Shown here: positions 24,707 through 32,791 of the stretch, one piece after another
Layout of the letters: each line of letters opens with the position of its first letter
Numbering within the stretch: position 1 is the first letter of the stretch
Origin: Advenella mandrilli
GTDB lineage: Bacteria; Pseudomonadota; Gammaproteobacteria; Burkholderiales; Burkholderiaceae_B
NCBI RefSeq assembly: GCF_016595155.1
Contig: NZ_JAENGP010000002.1
Coordinates: 62,001 to 126,000 of the forward strand
Length of the DNA: 64,000 bases
Reading direction: 5' to 3'
Program-made: the position numbers and the translations under genes
The notes under the pieces: model-generated
Database searches by the model: none
The model's input: only the letters and a program-made list of their open reading frames with translations
What the model was told of the DNA's origin: nothing

Positions 24707-26293
24707 ATGACTAAACCCGTCAATTTTCTAATCTTTATCGCTGACCAGCTACGTGCAGACCATTTGGGCTGTTATGGCAACCAGGTAGTTAAAACCCCTG
24801 TGATTGACGCACTGGCCCGTCGGGGGTTCCATTTTACCAATATGCATGTGGCCACACCCATTTGTATGCCCAACCGCGCCAGCATGATGACGGGCCGGTA
24901 TCCTTCCGTGCATGGTGCACGGCATAACGGCATTCCGCTTTCACTTAAAGCCAAGACTTTTGTAGACAGCTTGCGCCTTGCCGGGTACAACACCGCCCAG
25001 GTTGGCAAAATCCATTTGCAGAACATGACCAGCATGGAGCCGCTCTGGCCGCTAGAACCGGAAGAACGCACCAGGCTTGAGGCATTTGAACCCGACGACG
25101 GCAACTACAACCAGGAAAAACGTGACCGTTGGCTAGAGAGCAATGATTATGATCTTGACTATCCTTATTACGGTTTTGAAAAAGTCAAACTGGTGGATGA
25201 CCATGCCGATATCGTACACGGCCATTATCGTTACTGGCTGCGGCAGAATATCCCCAATGGAGAAAGCCTGATTGGCCCTGAAAACGCCATCCCCACCCCG
25301 GATTATCAATTGAGCAAAGTTGGTCAGGCATGGCGCACACGGTTAACGGTAGATCAATACCCATCTGCCTATATTGCCAATCGCAGCATGGATTTACTTG
25401 AAGACTACGCCCAAAGCAAGCAACCCTTCTTTCTTCAGGTTTCCTTTCCCGATCCCCACCACCCGTTCACACCACCGGGAGAGTACTGGGACATGTACAA
25501 ACCGGAAGACATGACGCTGCCAGACTCTTTTTATTCTGAACATGAGCGTCCTGAACACGTAAAATGGCTGCATGAAAAACGTGACTCGGGCACTGCCGCT
25601 AAAAAAGGAACAGCCGCTTTTGCCTGCGATGAACGTGAAGCCAAAGAAGCCCTTGCCCTGAACTATGGATCCATCAGCAATATTGACGCTCAGATAGGCA
25701 GGGTTCTGGACAAGCTGGAAGAAACAGGGCTGGCTGATAATACCGTGGTGATTTTTACCAGTGACCATGGTGACTTTCTGGGTGACCACCAGCTGCTTCT
25801 GAAAGGCCCTCTTCATTATCGCGGCCTGACCCGGGTACCCTTCATCTGGGCAGATCCCGTAAACCCCGAGCTAAAAACCGGCGATAGTTCCAATGCATTA
25901 ACCAGTACGATTGATCTGGCACCCACCATTCTTAACCGCGCGGGAGTTCCCCTGTTTAATGGTATCCAGGGTAAAGATATGGCGCCCGTTATCATTGGTC
26001 AAATCGACAAGTTGCGTGATGCGCTGCTCATTGAGGAAGAGGGCCAGCGCGTAATTCTGGGTTTGAATACACGGATCCGCTGCCGCAGCTTGCTGACGCA
26101 ACAATATCGCATGACTATTTATGACACCGCATCCTGGGGTGAGCTCTACGATCTGGAAAAAGACCCCAATGAACTGAACAACTTATGGAACAACAAAGAC
26201 ATGGCTGGTATAAAGGCAATGATGATGGAAAAACTGGCATACACCAACCTGGAATTGGTCGATAAAAGCCCTTACCCGACAGCATTGGCCTGA
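24707..26293 (+). CDS. Sulfatase of the alkaline phosphatase superfamily
   Basis: A 528-residue type I sulfatase. Metal ligands are seen in FIADQLRADHLGCYG (Asp13 and following). The catalytic motif is C53-M-P-N-R57 in PICMPNRASMMTGRYP, so Cys53 must be converted to formylglycine by an FGE or anSME enzyme encoded elsewhere. A later metal site is VVIFTSDHGDFLGDH, and KGPLHYRG carries an additional basic residue. There is no signal peptide, so it is probably cytoplasmic, as choline-sulfatase-like enzymes are. It lies between two Bug binding protein genes and behind a LysR regulator. The substrate (an alkyl, aryl or choline sulfate type ester, possibly a phosphonate) is not defined. Confidence 0.9.
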   Translation: MTKPVNFLIFIADQLRADHLGCYGNQVVKTPVIDALARRGFHFTNMHVATPICMPNRASMMTGRYPSVHGARHNGIPLSLKAKTFVDSLRLAGYNTAQVGKIHLQNMTSMEPLWPLEPEERTRLEAFEPDDGNYNQEKRDRWLESNDYDLDYPYYGFEKVKLVDDHADIVHGHYRYWLRQNIPNGESLIGPENAIPTPDYQLSKVGQAWRTRLTVDQYPSAYIANRSMDLLEDYAQSKQPFFLQVSFPDPHHPFTPPGEYWDMYKPEDMTLPDSFYSEHERPEHVKWLHEKRDSGTAAKKGTAAFACDEREAKEALALNYGSISNIDAQIGRVLDKLEETGLADNTVVIFTSDHGDFLGDHQLLLKGPLHYRGLTRVPFIWADPVNPELKTGDSSNALTSTIDLAPTILNRAGVPLFNGIQGKDMAPVIIGQIDKLRDALLIEEEGQRVILGLNTRIRCRSLLTQQYRMTIYDTASWGELYDLEKDPNELNNLWNNKDMAGIKAMMMEKLAYTNLELVDKSPYPTALA

Positions 26294-26406
26294 TTTCAAA
26301 AAATAAAAAATATTAATTTTGCGCTTGCATTTACTGTGAGGGCTTGGCCTGTTAAATCCGGCTACCACCAACATCAGTATCAAAATTACACGGAGACGAA
26401 TTCAAA

Positions 26407-27396
26407 ATGAAAACACAGACACTAATGATTAAAAACGGCATGGCTGCTGTATTGCTGGCCACAGCAATTTTTGGTGGACAAGCGCTGGCCGCCTACCCTG
26501 AAAAACCAGTCACGATCATCATCAACTATCCGGCCGGAGGCGCGCTTGACCTGGCAACCCGAGCGCTGGCAACCAATCTTGGCAAACAGTTCAACCAGCC
26601 CATTGTGATTGAAAACAGGCCCGGTGCTTCGGGCATTATTGGTGCCGAGAACGTGTCACGCCAGAAACCCGATGGCTACACCATGCTGGCAACCATTGAC
26701 TCCCTGCTAACGGTTAACCCCTACATTTACAAAAATACAAAGTTTGATCCTGCAAAATCCCTGGACCTGGTAGGCTTGATGGGCACCTTCAACCAAGTCC
26801 TGATGGTTAACAAGGCAAGCAAGATCAAGGACATCAAGGGCTTGGCGGCACTTGCCAAAGATCGTGACCTGAACTATTCATCGGCCGGTCCAGGCACCCC
26901 GGGGCACCTGACGATGGAGAGTTTTCGTCTGGCCACAAACCTTAACATGCTGAATATTCCTTTTAACGGCAATGCACCAGCCATGAATGCCCTGCTGGGC
27001 AATCAAGTTGATGCCGGCTTTCTGGTCATGGGTGGTTCAACCCTGCAACATATCCAGGCGGGTACGCTGATCCCCATCGCTACTTCTGGCAAAACGCGTG
27101 AACCCAAACTGCCAGACATTCCAACGGTCGCAGAAAGCGGTCTGGCCGGTCTTGAGGATTTTGACATGCAGTTCGCTTTTTTCCTGATGGCCCCTAAAGG
27201 ACTGGATCCGGCCATTACAGAAAAATGGCATCAAGCGCTTGGCAAGGCAATGCAATCAGACGAGGTAAAAGCGCAATTTAATACGCTAACTATCCAATTG
27301 GTTAACGGTAGCCAGGAAGAAGCCCAGCGTTGGGTAGCGGAATATGGCTCAAAAATGCGTCAGGTTATTGCAGACGCGGGCATCAAGGTTGAATAG
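26407..27396 (+). CDS. Bug/TctC-family solute-binding protein (second of the sulfatase operon)
   Basis: A 329-residue periplasmic protein. The signal peptide ends near GQALAA; the signature YPEKPVTIIINYPAGGALDLATRAL follows, then ENRPGASGIIGAENVSRQKPDG. It is clearly diverged from the Bug gene at 23706, so it is unlikely to be a recent duplicate. There are 113 bases between sulfatase and this gene, enough for a separate promoter, but no terminator is obvious. It may present a different ligand from the first Bug protein. Confidence 0.92.
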   Translation: MKTQTLMIKNGMAAVLLATAIFGGQALAAYPEKPVTIIINYPAGGALDLATRALATNLGKQFNQPIVIENRPGASGIIGAENVSRQKPDGYTMLATIDSLLTVNPYIYKNTKFDPAKSLDLVGLMGTFNQVLMVNKASKIKDIKGLAALAKDRDLNYSSAGPGTPGHLTMESFRLATNLNMLNIPFNGNAPAMNALLGNQVDAGFLVMGGSTLQHIQAGTLIPIATSGKTREPKLPDIPTVAESGLAGLEDFDMQFAFFLMAPKGLDPAITEKWHQALGKAMQSDEVKAQFNTLTIQLVNGSQEEAQRWVAEYGSKMRQVIADAGIKVE

Positions 27397-27455
27397 TTAA
27401 AAAGGAATTATCGCTTAAGGACTTACTGATTAAGCAAAAGGGGATCACCGAAAAA

Positions 27456-28034
27456 CTAATCCGGTGCCCCCTGCGCCTGGCGAACAAACTCTTCCAGCAT
27501 TTGGGTCAGGTTTTTACAAAAGGCAATTTCTTCTTCACTGGACGCGCGTCCCAGGATTTTATTGCGGGTTGGGTAACGGCCAAATTTATCTATCATGCCT
27601 TTGTGCTGAATTTCATGTTCCAGCGTTGCCACATCACCCAGCTCGGTAAACAGGACCAGCGCTTTTTCATGAATAAGCCGTGACTCCGAATGCATGAACG
27701 GCATGATGACGAATTTTTTTTCCATGGCGGACAGCGTTTGGTATTCGGGCAGTTTGATGGCCTCCTGGGCCAGAACCAGCGCTATGCCATCCTGGCTGAA
27801 GGCCTGCGGGGTATCACGCCATATATTGCGCGAAAACTGGTCCAGCACAATAATTTCAGCCAGACGCCCTTGCATGGTGGCACGCCATTCATCACACTCG
27901 CCACGCGCCGCCGCTTCGCAAGTATCGCCAAAGCGCTCGCGAATGGCCTGGTCGTAAGTGTTACCACCTTGAAACCACATTTGTGGTGTGCTTTCAACGA
28001 ACCAGAAGTGAAGAACATCTTGAACGATTTGCAT
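27456..28034 (-). CDS. DUF924-family protein
   Basis: A 192-residue helical protein. VLHFWFVESTPQMWFQGG at the N-terminus and the central IIVLDQFSRNIWRDTPQAFSQD are the DUF924 signatures; FVIMPFMHSES follows. The family has a TPR-like all-alpha fold and no established activity. The gene stands alone and is convergent with the second Bug gene. A weak hairpin (GCTTAA 27413-27418 / TTAAGC 27430-27435) lies in the 59-base gap between them. Confidence 0.88.
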   Translation of the reverse strand: MQIVQDVLHFWFVESTPQMWFQGGNTYDQAIRERFGDTCEAAARGECDEWRATMQGRLAEIIVLDQFSRNIWRDTPQAFSQDGIALVLAQEAIKLPEYQTLSAMEKKFVIMPFMHSESRLIHEKALVLFTELGDVATLEHEIQHKGMIDKFGRYPTRNKILGRASSEEEIAFCKNLTQMLEEFVRQAQGAPD

Positions 28035-28097
28035 GGGAGCATCCTGTTTTGTTTGTTAACGGGAAATATCTTTTCGGATCATACTGCAGTTCAATCT

Positions 28098-28319
28098 TTA
28101 TTTGTTCATTTCCAACTCTCTTAATGCAAGAATTAATTTATCGACATCTGTTGCAGGATTACTGCTATTCATTGCTTCATTATGTCTACGTAATCTATCT
28201 GCATTTTCAAGCGCGGTATTCAATTTATTTTTCAGCTGACTATAAACACCTCTTCCACCTTTTGCATACTTAGCAAATCCAGGTTTGGTTTTTAACTTTG
28301 AAACAACCTGATCTCCCAC
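28098..28319 (-). CDS. Small hypothetical protein, possible gene fragment
   Basis: A 73-residue frame from GTG 28319; it is open a few codons further back, to a stop, without any ATG. It is basic and helical: KLKTKPGFAKYAKGGRG, then NTALENADRLRRHNEAMN and DKLILALRELEM. The composition looks coding, but no family is recognised. Absence of a good start and ribosome-binding site suggests the 3' remnant of a larger gene. It stands between DUF924 and a DJ-1 family gene with no partner. Confidence 0.4.
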   Translation of the reverse strand: MGDQVVSKLKTKPGFAKYAKGGRGVYSQLKNKLNTALENADRLRRHNEAMNSSNPATDVDKLILALRELEMNK

Positions 28320-28442
28320 TGATTTTTTTCCTTTGACCTAATGATGCACCAGCACAGGATGCAAACTAGTATCTAGCTCATCGACTACCAGCACCACGAT
28401 CATATACAATCAAAGAAACAATCTTGCCAATGGGAGACAATA

Positions 28443-29123
28443 ATGTCCATACTGATCGTACTAACGTCTAACGACAAAATGGGTGATTCGGGTAAAGCAA
28501 CCGGGGTGTGGCTGGAAGAATTCCTGGCCCCCTATTATGTTTTTAACGACAGGGGAATTTCTGTAGAGCTGGCAAGCCCCAAAGGCGGAGCGGTGCCGAT
28601 TGACCCAGCTTCGGTTGCCGCCCTTGAAGAATCCGCTTTGTACAAGCGTTACAAGAATGACACCAAGCTGCAGCAGTTGCTGCAAAACACCGTCGTGCTG
28701 AAAAAAACCTTCGCGACCGGCCACGATGCCATTTTCTATCCTGGTGGGCATGGCCCTTTATGGGATCTTCGTTACGATGAGCACTCAAAAAAACTCATTC
28801 AGGATTTCTGGAATAACGACAAAATTGTTGCGGCCGTTTGTCATGCCGGATGCGTTTTGCTGGACGTCATCAACCAAGATGGCACTGCGCTTGTCAAAGA
28901 CAAAAAACTGACCGGCTTCAGCAATGAAGAGGAAATAGCGGTTGCCTGTGAGAGTATTGTTCCCTATTTGCTTGAAACCGAATTGATTAATAAAGGCGCC
29001 CAATTCAGCAAGGCGGGAAATTGGGAAGCGCACGTGGTGATTGATGGCAGGCTGATTACCGGACAGAACCCGGCTTCTTCAGAAAAAGTGGCCCTGGCAC
29101 TGGTTAAAATGCTGAAAAGATAA
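28443..29123 (+). CDS. DJ-1/PfpI-family protein, Hsp31-like glyoxalase/deglycase type
   Basis: A 226-residue class I glutamine-amidotransferase-like fold. The nucleophile elbow is AVCHAG with Cys133 and His134; a Glu near residue 25 (GVWLEEFLAP) completes the Hsp31-type Glu-Cys-His triad, and YPGGHGPLWDL forms the oxyanion region. Such proteins act as glutathione-independent glyoxalases (methylglyoxal to lactate) or holdase chaperones. GGAG lies before ATG 28443. It is a single-gene unit upstream of a tRNA gene on the other strand. Confidence 0.9.
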   Translation: MSILIVLTSNDKMGDSGKATGVWLEEFLAPYYVFNDRGISVELASPKGGAVPIDPASVAALEESALYKRYKNDTKLQQLLQNTVVLKKTFATGHDAIFYPGGHGPLWDLRYDEHSKKLIQDFWNNDKIVAAVCHAGCVLLDVINQDGTALVKDKKLTGFSNEEEIAVACESIVPYLLETELINKGAQFSKAGNWEAHVVIDGRLITGQNPASSEKVALALVKMLKR

Positions 29124-29150
29124 AAGGCTACACAGGGGCTACACAGATCA

Positions 29151-29184
29151 CAAAACAAAAACGCCAACCCGTTAAGATTGGCGT
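29151..29184 (-). terminator. Rho-independent terminator of the tRNA-Thr gene
   Basis: Arms ACGCCAA (29161-29167) and TTGGCGT (29178-29184) with a 10-base loop. On the minus strand the hairpin is followed by TTTTGTTTTG, a good U-tract, 17 bases beyond the tRNA 3' end. Confidence 0.8.
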
Positions 29185-29200
29185 AAGTGCTTGTTGTTAT

Positions 29201-29276
29201 TGGTGCCGCTTGCCGGAATCGAACTGGCGACCTTTTCATTACGAATGAACTGCTCTACCAACTGAGCTAAAGCGGC
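29201..29276 (-). tRNA. tRNA-Thr (anticodon CGT)
   Basis: A 76-base cloverleaf on the minus strand with the CCA end encoded (29201-29203). The acceptor stem is GCCGCTT/AAGCGGC, D stem GCTC/GAGC, anticodon loop TTCGTAA with CGT at 29241-29243 (plus-strand ACG), and T loop TTCGATT. One A-C mismatch in the T stem and a G-A at 27-43 are visible. The anticodon reads ACG threonine codons. Confidence 0.95.
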
Positions 29277-29396
29277 TTGTTATTATTAGTTAAGCGTTAA
29301 ATTCTATCATTTGAATGGCCAATCGTGCAAATGAACCCGACATATTTTACAAAAACCGCTAAACTGACACTTTAGTCTTTATGTGAACACGCAATC

Positions 29397-29639
29397 ATGA
29401 CATCACTGCCCAAATTTGCCCCTAACGGCTGGCGCCGCCACAGCAACGGTATTCTTGAGCATGTTTCAGGGCTCCAGTTTGAACCCGACCAGGCTGGTGG
29501 CATGAAACTGGTTCAATCCTCTCTACTGGTTTTTATTGAAAACGTAAAAAACGAAGGGGTTAGCCAGGCACAGGCCGAACGCCTGCTCAAAAAGCTCACC
29601 GTGCAGGCCAAAGAACACTTCATTGGCCTGCTGCATTAA
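29397..29639 (+). CDS. Small hypothetical protein
   Basis: An 80-residue soluble protein. Features: FAPNGWRRHSNGILEHVSGLQFE at the N-terminus, then a helical C-terminal half with QAERLLKKLTVQAKEHFIGLL. No domain recognised. The base composition and third-position pattern look coding, and it ends ten bases from the convergent hypothetical gene. No strong ribosome-binding site is seen. Confidence 0.6.
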   Translation: MTSLPKFAPNGWRRHSNGILEHVSGLQFEPDQAGGMKLVQSSLLVFIENVKNEGVSQAQAERLLKKLTVQAKEHFIGLLH

Positions 29640-29648
29640 TGCACTCAG

Positions 29649-29912
29649 TTATTCTTCCAGGCTGTCCAGCAACTCGGCTATTTCATCCTGGTAGGTTTCC
29701 ATCATTTCTTCAGGCAGTTCCAGTTCCTGCCTGTGCGCTATAAAGCTTTCGGCACAAATAGTTAGCGATTTGGCAACGGCTTGCCTGTCGGTCACGTTGG
29801 CCATAAGCGCATAAAGCCCATGCTGCAAAGCAGCCTGCTGGGCCATGCTTTGGTTCAGATTATAGTAAAGCTCAATAACCAGCGCTCTCAACTCGTCAAT
29901 TTCATTGTTCAT
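29649..29912 (-). CDS. Small hypothetical acidic helical protein
   Basis: An 87-residue acidic protein predicted almost fully helical, from MNNEIDELRALVIELYYNLNQ to DEIAELLDSLEE. A coiled coil is possible. AAAAGGAA lies upstream of ATG 29912. No family is recognised. It is convergent with the small gene at 29397 and downstream of argD on the same strand, with 84 bases between them. Confidence 0.65.
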   Translation of the reverse strand: MNNEIDELRALVIELYYNLNQSMAQQAALQHGLYALMANVTDRQAVAKSLTICAESFIAHRQELELPEEMMETYQDEIAELLDSLEE

Positions 29913-29996
29913 GAGATACGATTCCTTTTAATACAAAAGAGAGGCTCCTGTTAATGGACAAGGAGCCAAGCTTTCTGTGAAAAAACACTTGATTGC

Positions 29997-31187
29997 TTAC
30001 TGGCGAACTTGCGCAATCAGCTCATCAAGCCAGCTTAGCATCAGATCAATTTCTTCTTTGCTAATATTAAGGGCAGGCATGAAACGCAACAGGTTGGTAC
30101 GTGGTGCGTTCAGTAGCAGGCCTTCAGGCGCGCGGGTGCGGGCAGCTTCTACAATGGCATTACCATCTTCACGGTCTAGTATCAGGGCCCGTAACAGGCC
30201 CAGGCCACGCTCGCCTTTCATTCCCCATTTGGCAGACAGCTTATTCAGGCCATCGGACAGGTATTGGGCACGCTCATTAATGTTTTCCATAAAACCCGGT
30301 GCATTCAGCACATCAAACACCGCCACACCTGCAGCGGTCATTACCGGGTTGCCATTGTAGGTACCACCCTGGTCGCCATGCTCAAAGCAGGCCACTTCTT
30401 CACGGCACAACAAGGCTGCCAATGGCACCCCACCACCAATGCCTTTACCCAGAGTCATGATGTCGGGCTCAATATCATAGTGCTGGTAAGCAAACATGGT
30501 GCCGCAACGACCCATGCCGGTTTGCACTTCGTCCACTATTAGCAAAATGCCTTTCTCGCGGGTTAAGGCACGCAGTTCTTGCATGAACTGGGTATCGGCG
30601 GGAATCACACCGCCCTCACCCTGCACCGGTTCCAGCATGACCGCAACCGTCTGGTCATCAATCAGCTCGCGCACCGAATCCAGATAGTTCATGATGGCTT
30701 TTGGAAAACCGTCAACCTGGGGGGCAAATTTTTTGTCCCAGCCGGCCTTGCCAGACGCGGACATGGTGGCCAGGGTACGACCATGAAAACTGTGTTCAAA
30801 GGTAATGATTTTGTAAGCGCCATTGCGATGGAGTTGTCCCCATTTACGGGCCAGCTTGATCGCGCCTTCGTTGGCTTCGCCGCCGCTATTGGCAAAGAAC
30901 ACACGGTCGAAGCAGGAAGCGCTGGTAAGGCGATTGGCCAGGTCTATGGACGGCTGGTTGTAAAACCCGGGGGACGGGTTAATTAACACTTTGGCCTGGT
31001 GCTCTATGGCATTGACCACTTCAGGTGGGCAATGACCCAGGCAGTTAACGGCCCAGCCCTGCATAATGTCAAGGTATCGTCGGCCATCCTGGTCTTCCAG
31101 CCAGGAACCTTCCCCTTTAACAAAGATCAGATCGGGGCGGGAGGTGATTTCCATTAACGACTTTACGTCAGCAGGATTAAATGCCAT
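29997..31187 (-). CDS. argD: Acetylornithine/N-succinyldiaminopimelate aminotransferase
   Basis: A 396-residue class III PLP aminotransferase. PLP-binding elements are all present: NSGGEANEGAIKLAR (about 100-114), FHGRTLATMSASGK, VMLEPVQGEGGV, IVDEVQTGMGR with Asp219, and Lys248 in TLGKGIGGG. Length fits ArgD. The frame is open to 31229 but ATG 31187 (MAFNPADV) has AAAGGAA seven bases upstream. The enzyme transaminates N-acetylglutamate semialdehyde in arginine synthesis and may serve lysine synthesis too. Ornithine aminotransferase is an alternative label; context does not decide. It is monocistronic, with 235 bases of non-coding DNA before smg. Confidence 0.9.
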   Translation of the reverse strand: MAFNPADVKSLMEITSRPDLIFVKGEGSWLEDQDGRRYLDIMQGWAVNCLGHCPPEVVNAIEHQAKVLINPSPGFYNQPSIDLANRLTSASCFDRVFFANSGGEANEGAIKLARKWGQLHRNGAYKIITFEHSFHGRTLATMSASGKAGWDKKFAPQVDGFPKAIMNYLDSVRELIDDQTVAVMLEPVQGEGGVIPADTQFMQELRALTREKGILLIVDEVQTGMGRCGTMFAYQHYDIEPDIMTLGKGIGGGVPLAALLCREEVACFEHGDQGGTYNGNPVMTAAGVAVFDVLNAPGFMENINERAQYLSDGLNKLSAKWGMKGERGLGLLRALILDREDGNAIVEAARTRAPEGLLLNAPRTNLLRFMPALNISKEEIDLMLSWLDELIAQVRQ

Positions 31188-31422
31188 GACAATTCCTTTC
31201 AGAGGCAATGAACTAAACAAAATAGACACCGCATTTTAGTCAAAATACCCGTGGCTGTGCGATTAAAAACCAATTCTGTGGGCAAAGTCACACACCCGTA
31301 CCTGGCTGAAACAACGATCGCCTCCCAAAAGTTCATGCACCTTTATTTTTAGCGATTCTTTTGGCTATTTTCAGTTATCATGAAGCCTGTCTTTGAATAA
31401 ACCTTTTTCGGAAATTACAACT

Positions 31423-31881
31423 ATGTTCGATGTTCTGGTTTATCTCTTTGAAAATTACTATACACCAGATGCATGTCCATCTACCGATGTGCTAACCAAG
31501 CGTTTAGTGGCTGCTGGCTTCGAACATGAAGACATCAGCGACGCTATTGGCTGGCTGTATGGTCTTGCCGAAACCACCGAACAAAGCGGTGAGTTGTCGG
31601 ACATGTCTAACACCAGCACACGTGTTTATGCAAAACATGAACAACTGCATCTGGGCACCGAGGCCATCGGTTTTCTTTATTTTCTTGAAAGCTCCGGTGC
31701 CATCACACCTGCACTGCGTGAGATCGTGATCGACCGCGCCATGGCCACCCCCGATGCCCCGGTCTCCCTTGAACATTTCAAAATCATTACCTTAATGGTG
31801 CTCTGGAGCCAAGAGGCCGAAGTAGATCATCTGGTACTGGAAGAACTGCTCGCCGAAGATGGGGCCAAACTCCTGCACTAA
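31423..31881 (+). CDS. smg: Smg/DUF494-family protein
   Basis: A 152-residue protein with the family start [20 protein letters not shown] and the central GWLYGLAE and [10 protein letters not shown] motifs; the C-terminus [16 protein letters not shown] is typical. The TTG at 31393 gives ten extra residues not seen in the family, so ATG 31423 is used. The family usually sits next to dprA and a topoisomerase gene; here topB lies 3.6 kb downstream. The gene overlaps gluQ by 23 bases. Molecular function is not established. Confidence 0.9.
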   Translation: MFDVLVYLFENYYTPDACPSTDVLTKRLVAAGFEHEDISDAIGWLYGLAETTEQSGELSDMSNTSTRVYAKHEQLHLGTEAIGFLYFLESSGAITPALREIVIDRAMATPDAPVSLEHFKIITLMVLWSQEAEVDHLVLEELLAEDGAKLLH

Positions 31882-32791
31882 TTACATTGGTCGTTTTGCG
31901 CCCAGCCCCAGCGGGCCGTTACACGACGGCTCGCTGGTGGCCGCCATGGCCAGCTTTCTTGATGCCCGCGCCCACCAGGGCCAGTGGCTGCTGCGCATTG
32001 AAGACATTGATACCCCGCGTGTGGTTGCCGGGGCCGACCGCATTATCATGCAGCAATTGCAGGCCCTTGAGATGCACTGGGACGGCAAGGTTATTTGGCA
32101 GTCTTCACGCCTGAATCGTTATCAGGACGTTTTTAACCAGTTAAAAGAACGCGGGCTGATATACGGCTGTGCCTGCACCCGCAAGGAAATTGCCAGTAAC
32201 GCGATTAAAAACGGCAGGCTTGGCCTGAACGGCGAACGCCCTTATGCCGGTACCTGCCGCCATGGCATTGCCGGCAACCGCCCTGCCCGGGCCTGGCGCC
32301 TTGTCATGCCCGAAGGCATAACCCGTTTTGTGGACCGCTGGCAGGGAGAACAAAGCCAGGATGTTGTCAATGAAGTGGGGGACATTATTGTTAAACGTGC
32401 CGATGGCCTGTTTGCCTACCAACTGGTGGTGGTGATTGATGACCATGACCAGGGCATCACGGACATTGTGCGGGGTAATGACCTGTTAAGCTCTACCGCC
32501 CGCCAGCATTGCATTGCCCACATGCTGGGTTATGCCCCCCCTCGCATGATGCATGTACCGTTGGTGCTGGACGCAGCAGGGCGCAAACTGTCCAAACAGA
32601 ACCACGCCACCGCGATAGATTTGCAAAACCCGCTGGCCAGCCTGGGCAAAGCCTGGCAGGCGCTGGGGTTTGCCCCCTTGCCGGCCGGCAGCGTAACGCA
32701 ATTCTGGCAACAGGCCGTGCCCGTGTGGCACCGGCGCTTTGGTTTGACAACGTTTACAGTTGATTCAGGTTTTCATCCAGCAGGCCGCTAA
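31859..32791 (+). CDS. gluQ: Glutamyl-Q tRNA(Asp) synthetase
   Basis: A 310-residue truncated GluRS paralogue that attaches glutamate to queuosine-34 of tRNA-Asp. The HIGH-equivalent segment is [16 protein letters not shown] (11-26), RIEDIDTPR follows (46-54), the zinc ligands are Cys104, Cys106, a Tyr near 129 and Cys133 (YGCACTRKE...YAGTCRHG), and the KMSKS-like loop is AGRKLSKQN. It lacks an anticodon-binding domain, as expected. ATG 31859 is inside smg and its overlap implies translational coupling. Its 3' end overlaps the convergent DUF2157 gene by 38 bases. Confidence 0.94.
   Translation: MGPNSCTNYIGRFAPSPSGPLHDGSLVAAMASFLDARAHQGQWLLRIEDIDTPRVVAGADRIIMQQLQALEMHWDGKVIWQSSRLNRYQDVFNQLKERGLIYGCACTRKEIASNAIKNGRLGLNGERPYAGTCRHGIAGNRPARAWRLVMPEGITRFVDRWQGEQSQDVVNEVGDIIVKRADGLFAYQLVVVIDDHDQGITDIVRGNDLLSSTARQHCIAHMLGYAPPRMMHVPLVLDAAGRKLSKQNHATAIDLQNPLASLGKAWQALGFAPLPAGSVTQFWQQAVPVWHRRFGLTTFTVDSGFHPAGR

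Noticed and set aside
27413-27435. Six-bp hairpin between the second Bug gene and DUF924
   Set aside because: The stem is weak and no T-tract follows, so a terminator call is not supported.
28320-28442. Possible upstream extension of the small ORF or an unannotated gene
   Set aside because: An in-frame TAG closes the frame six codons before the GTG, and no other frame shows coding pattern.
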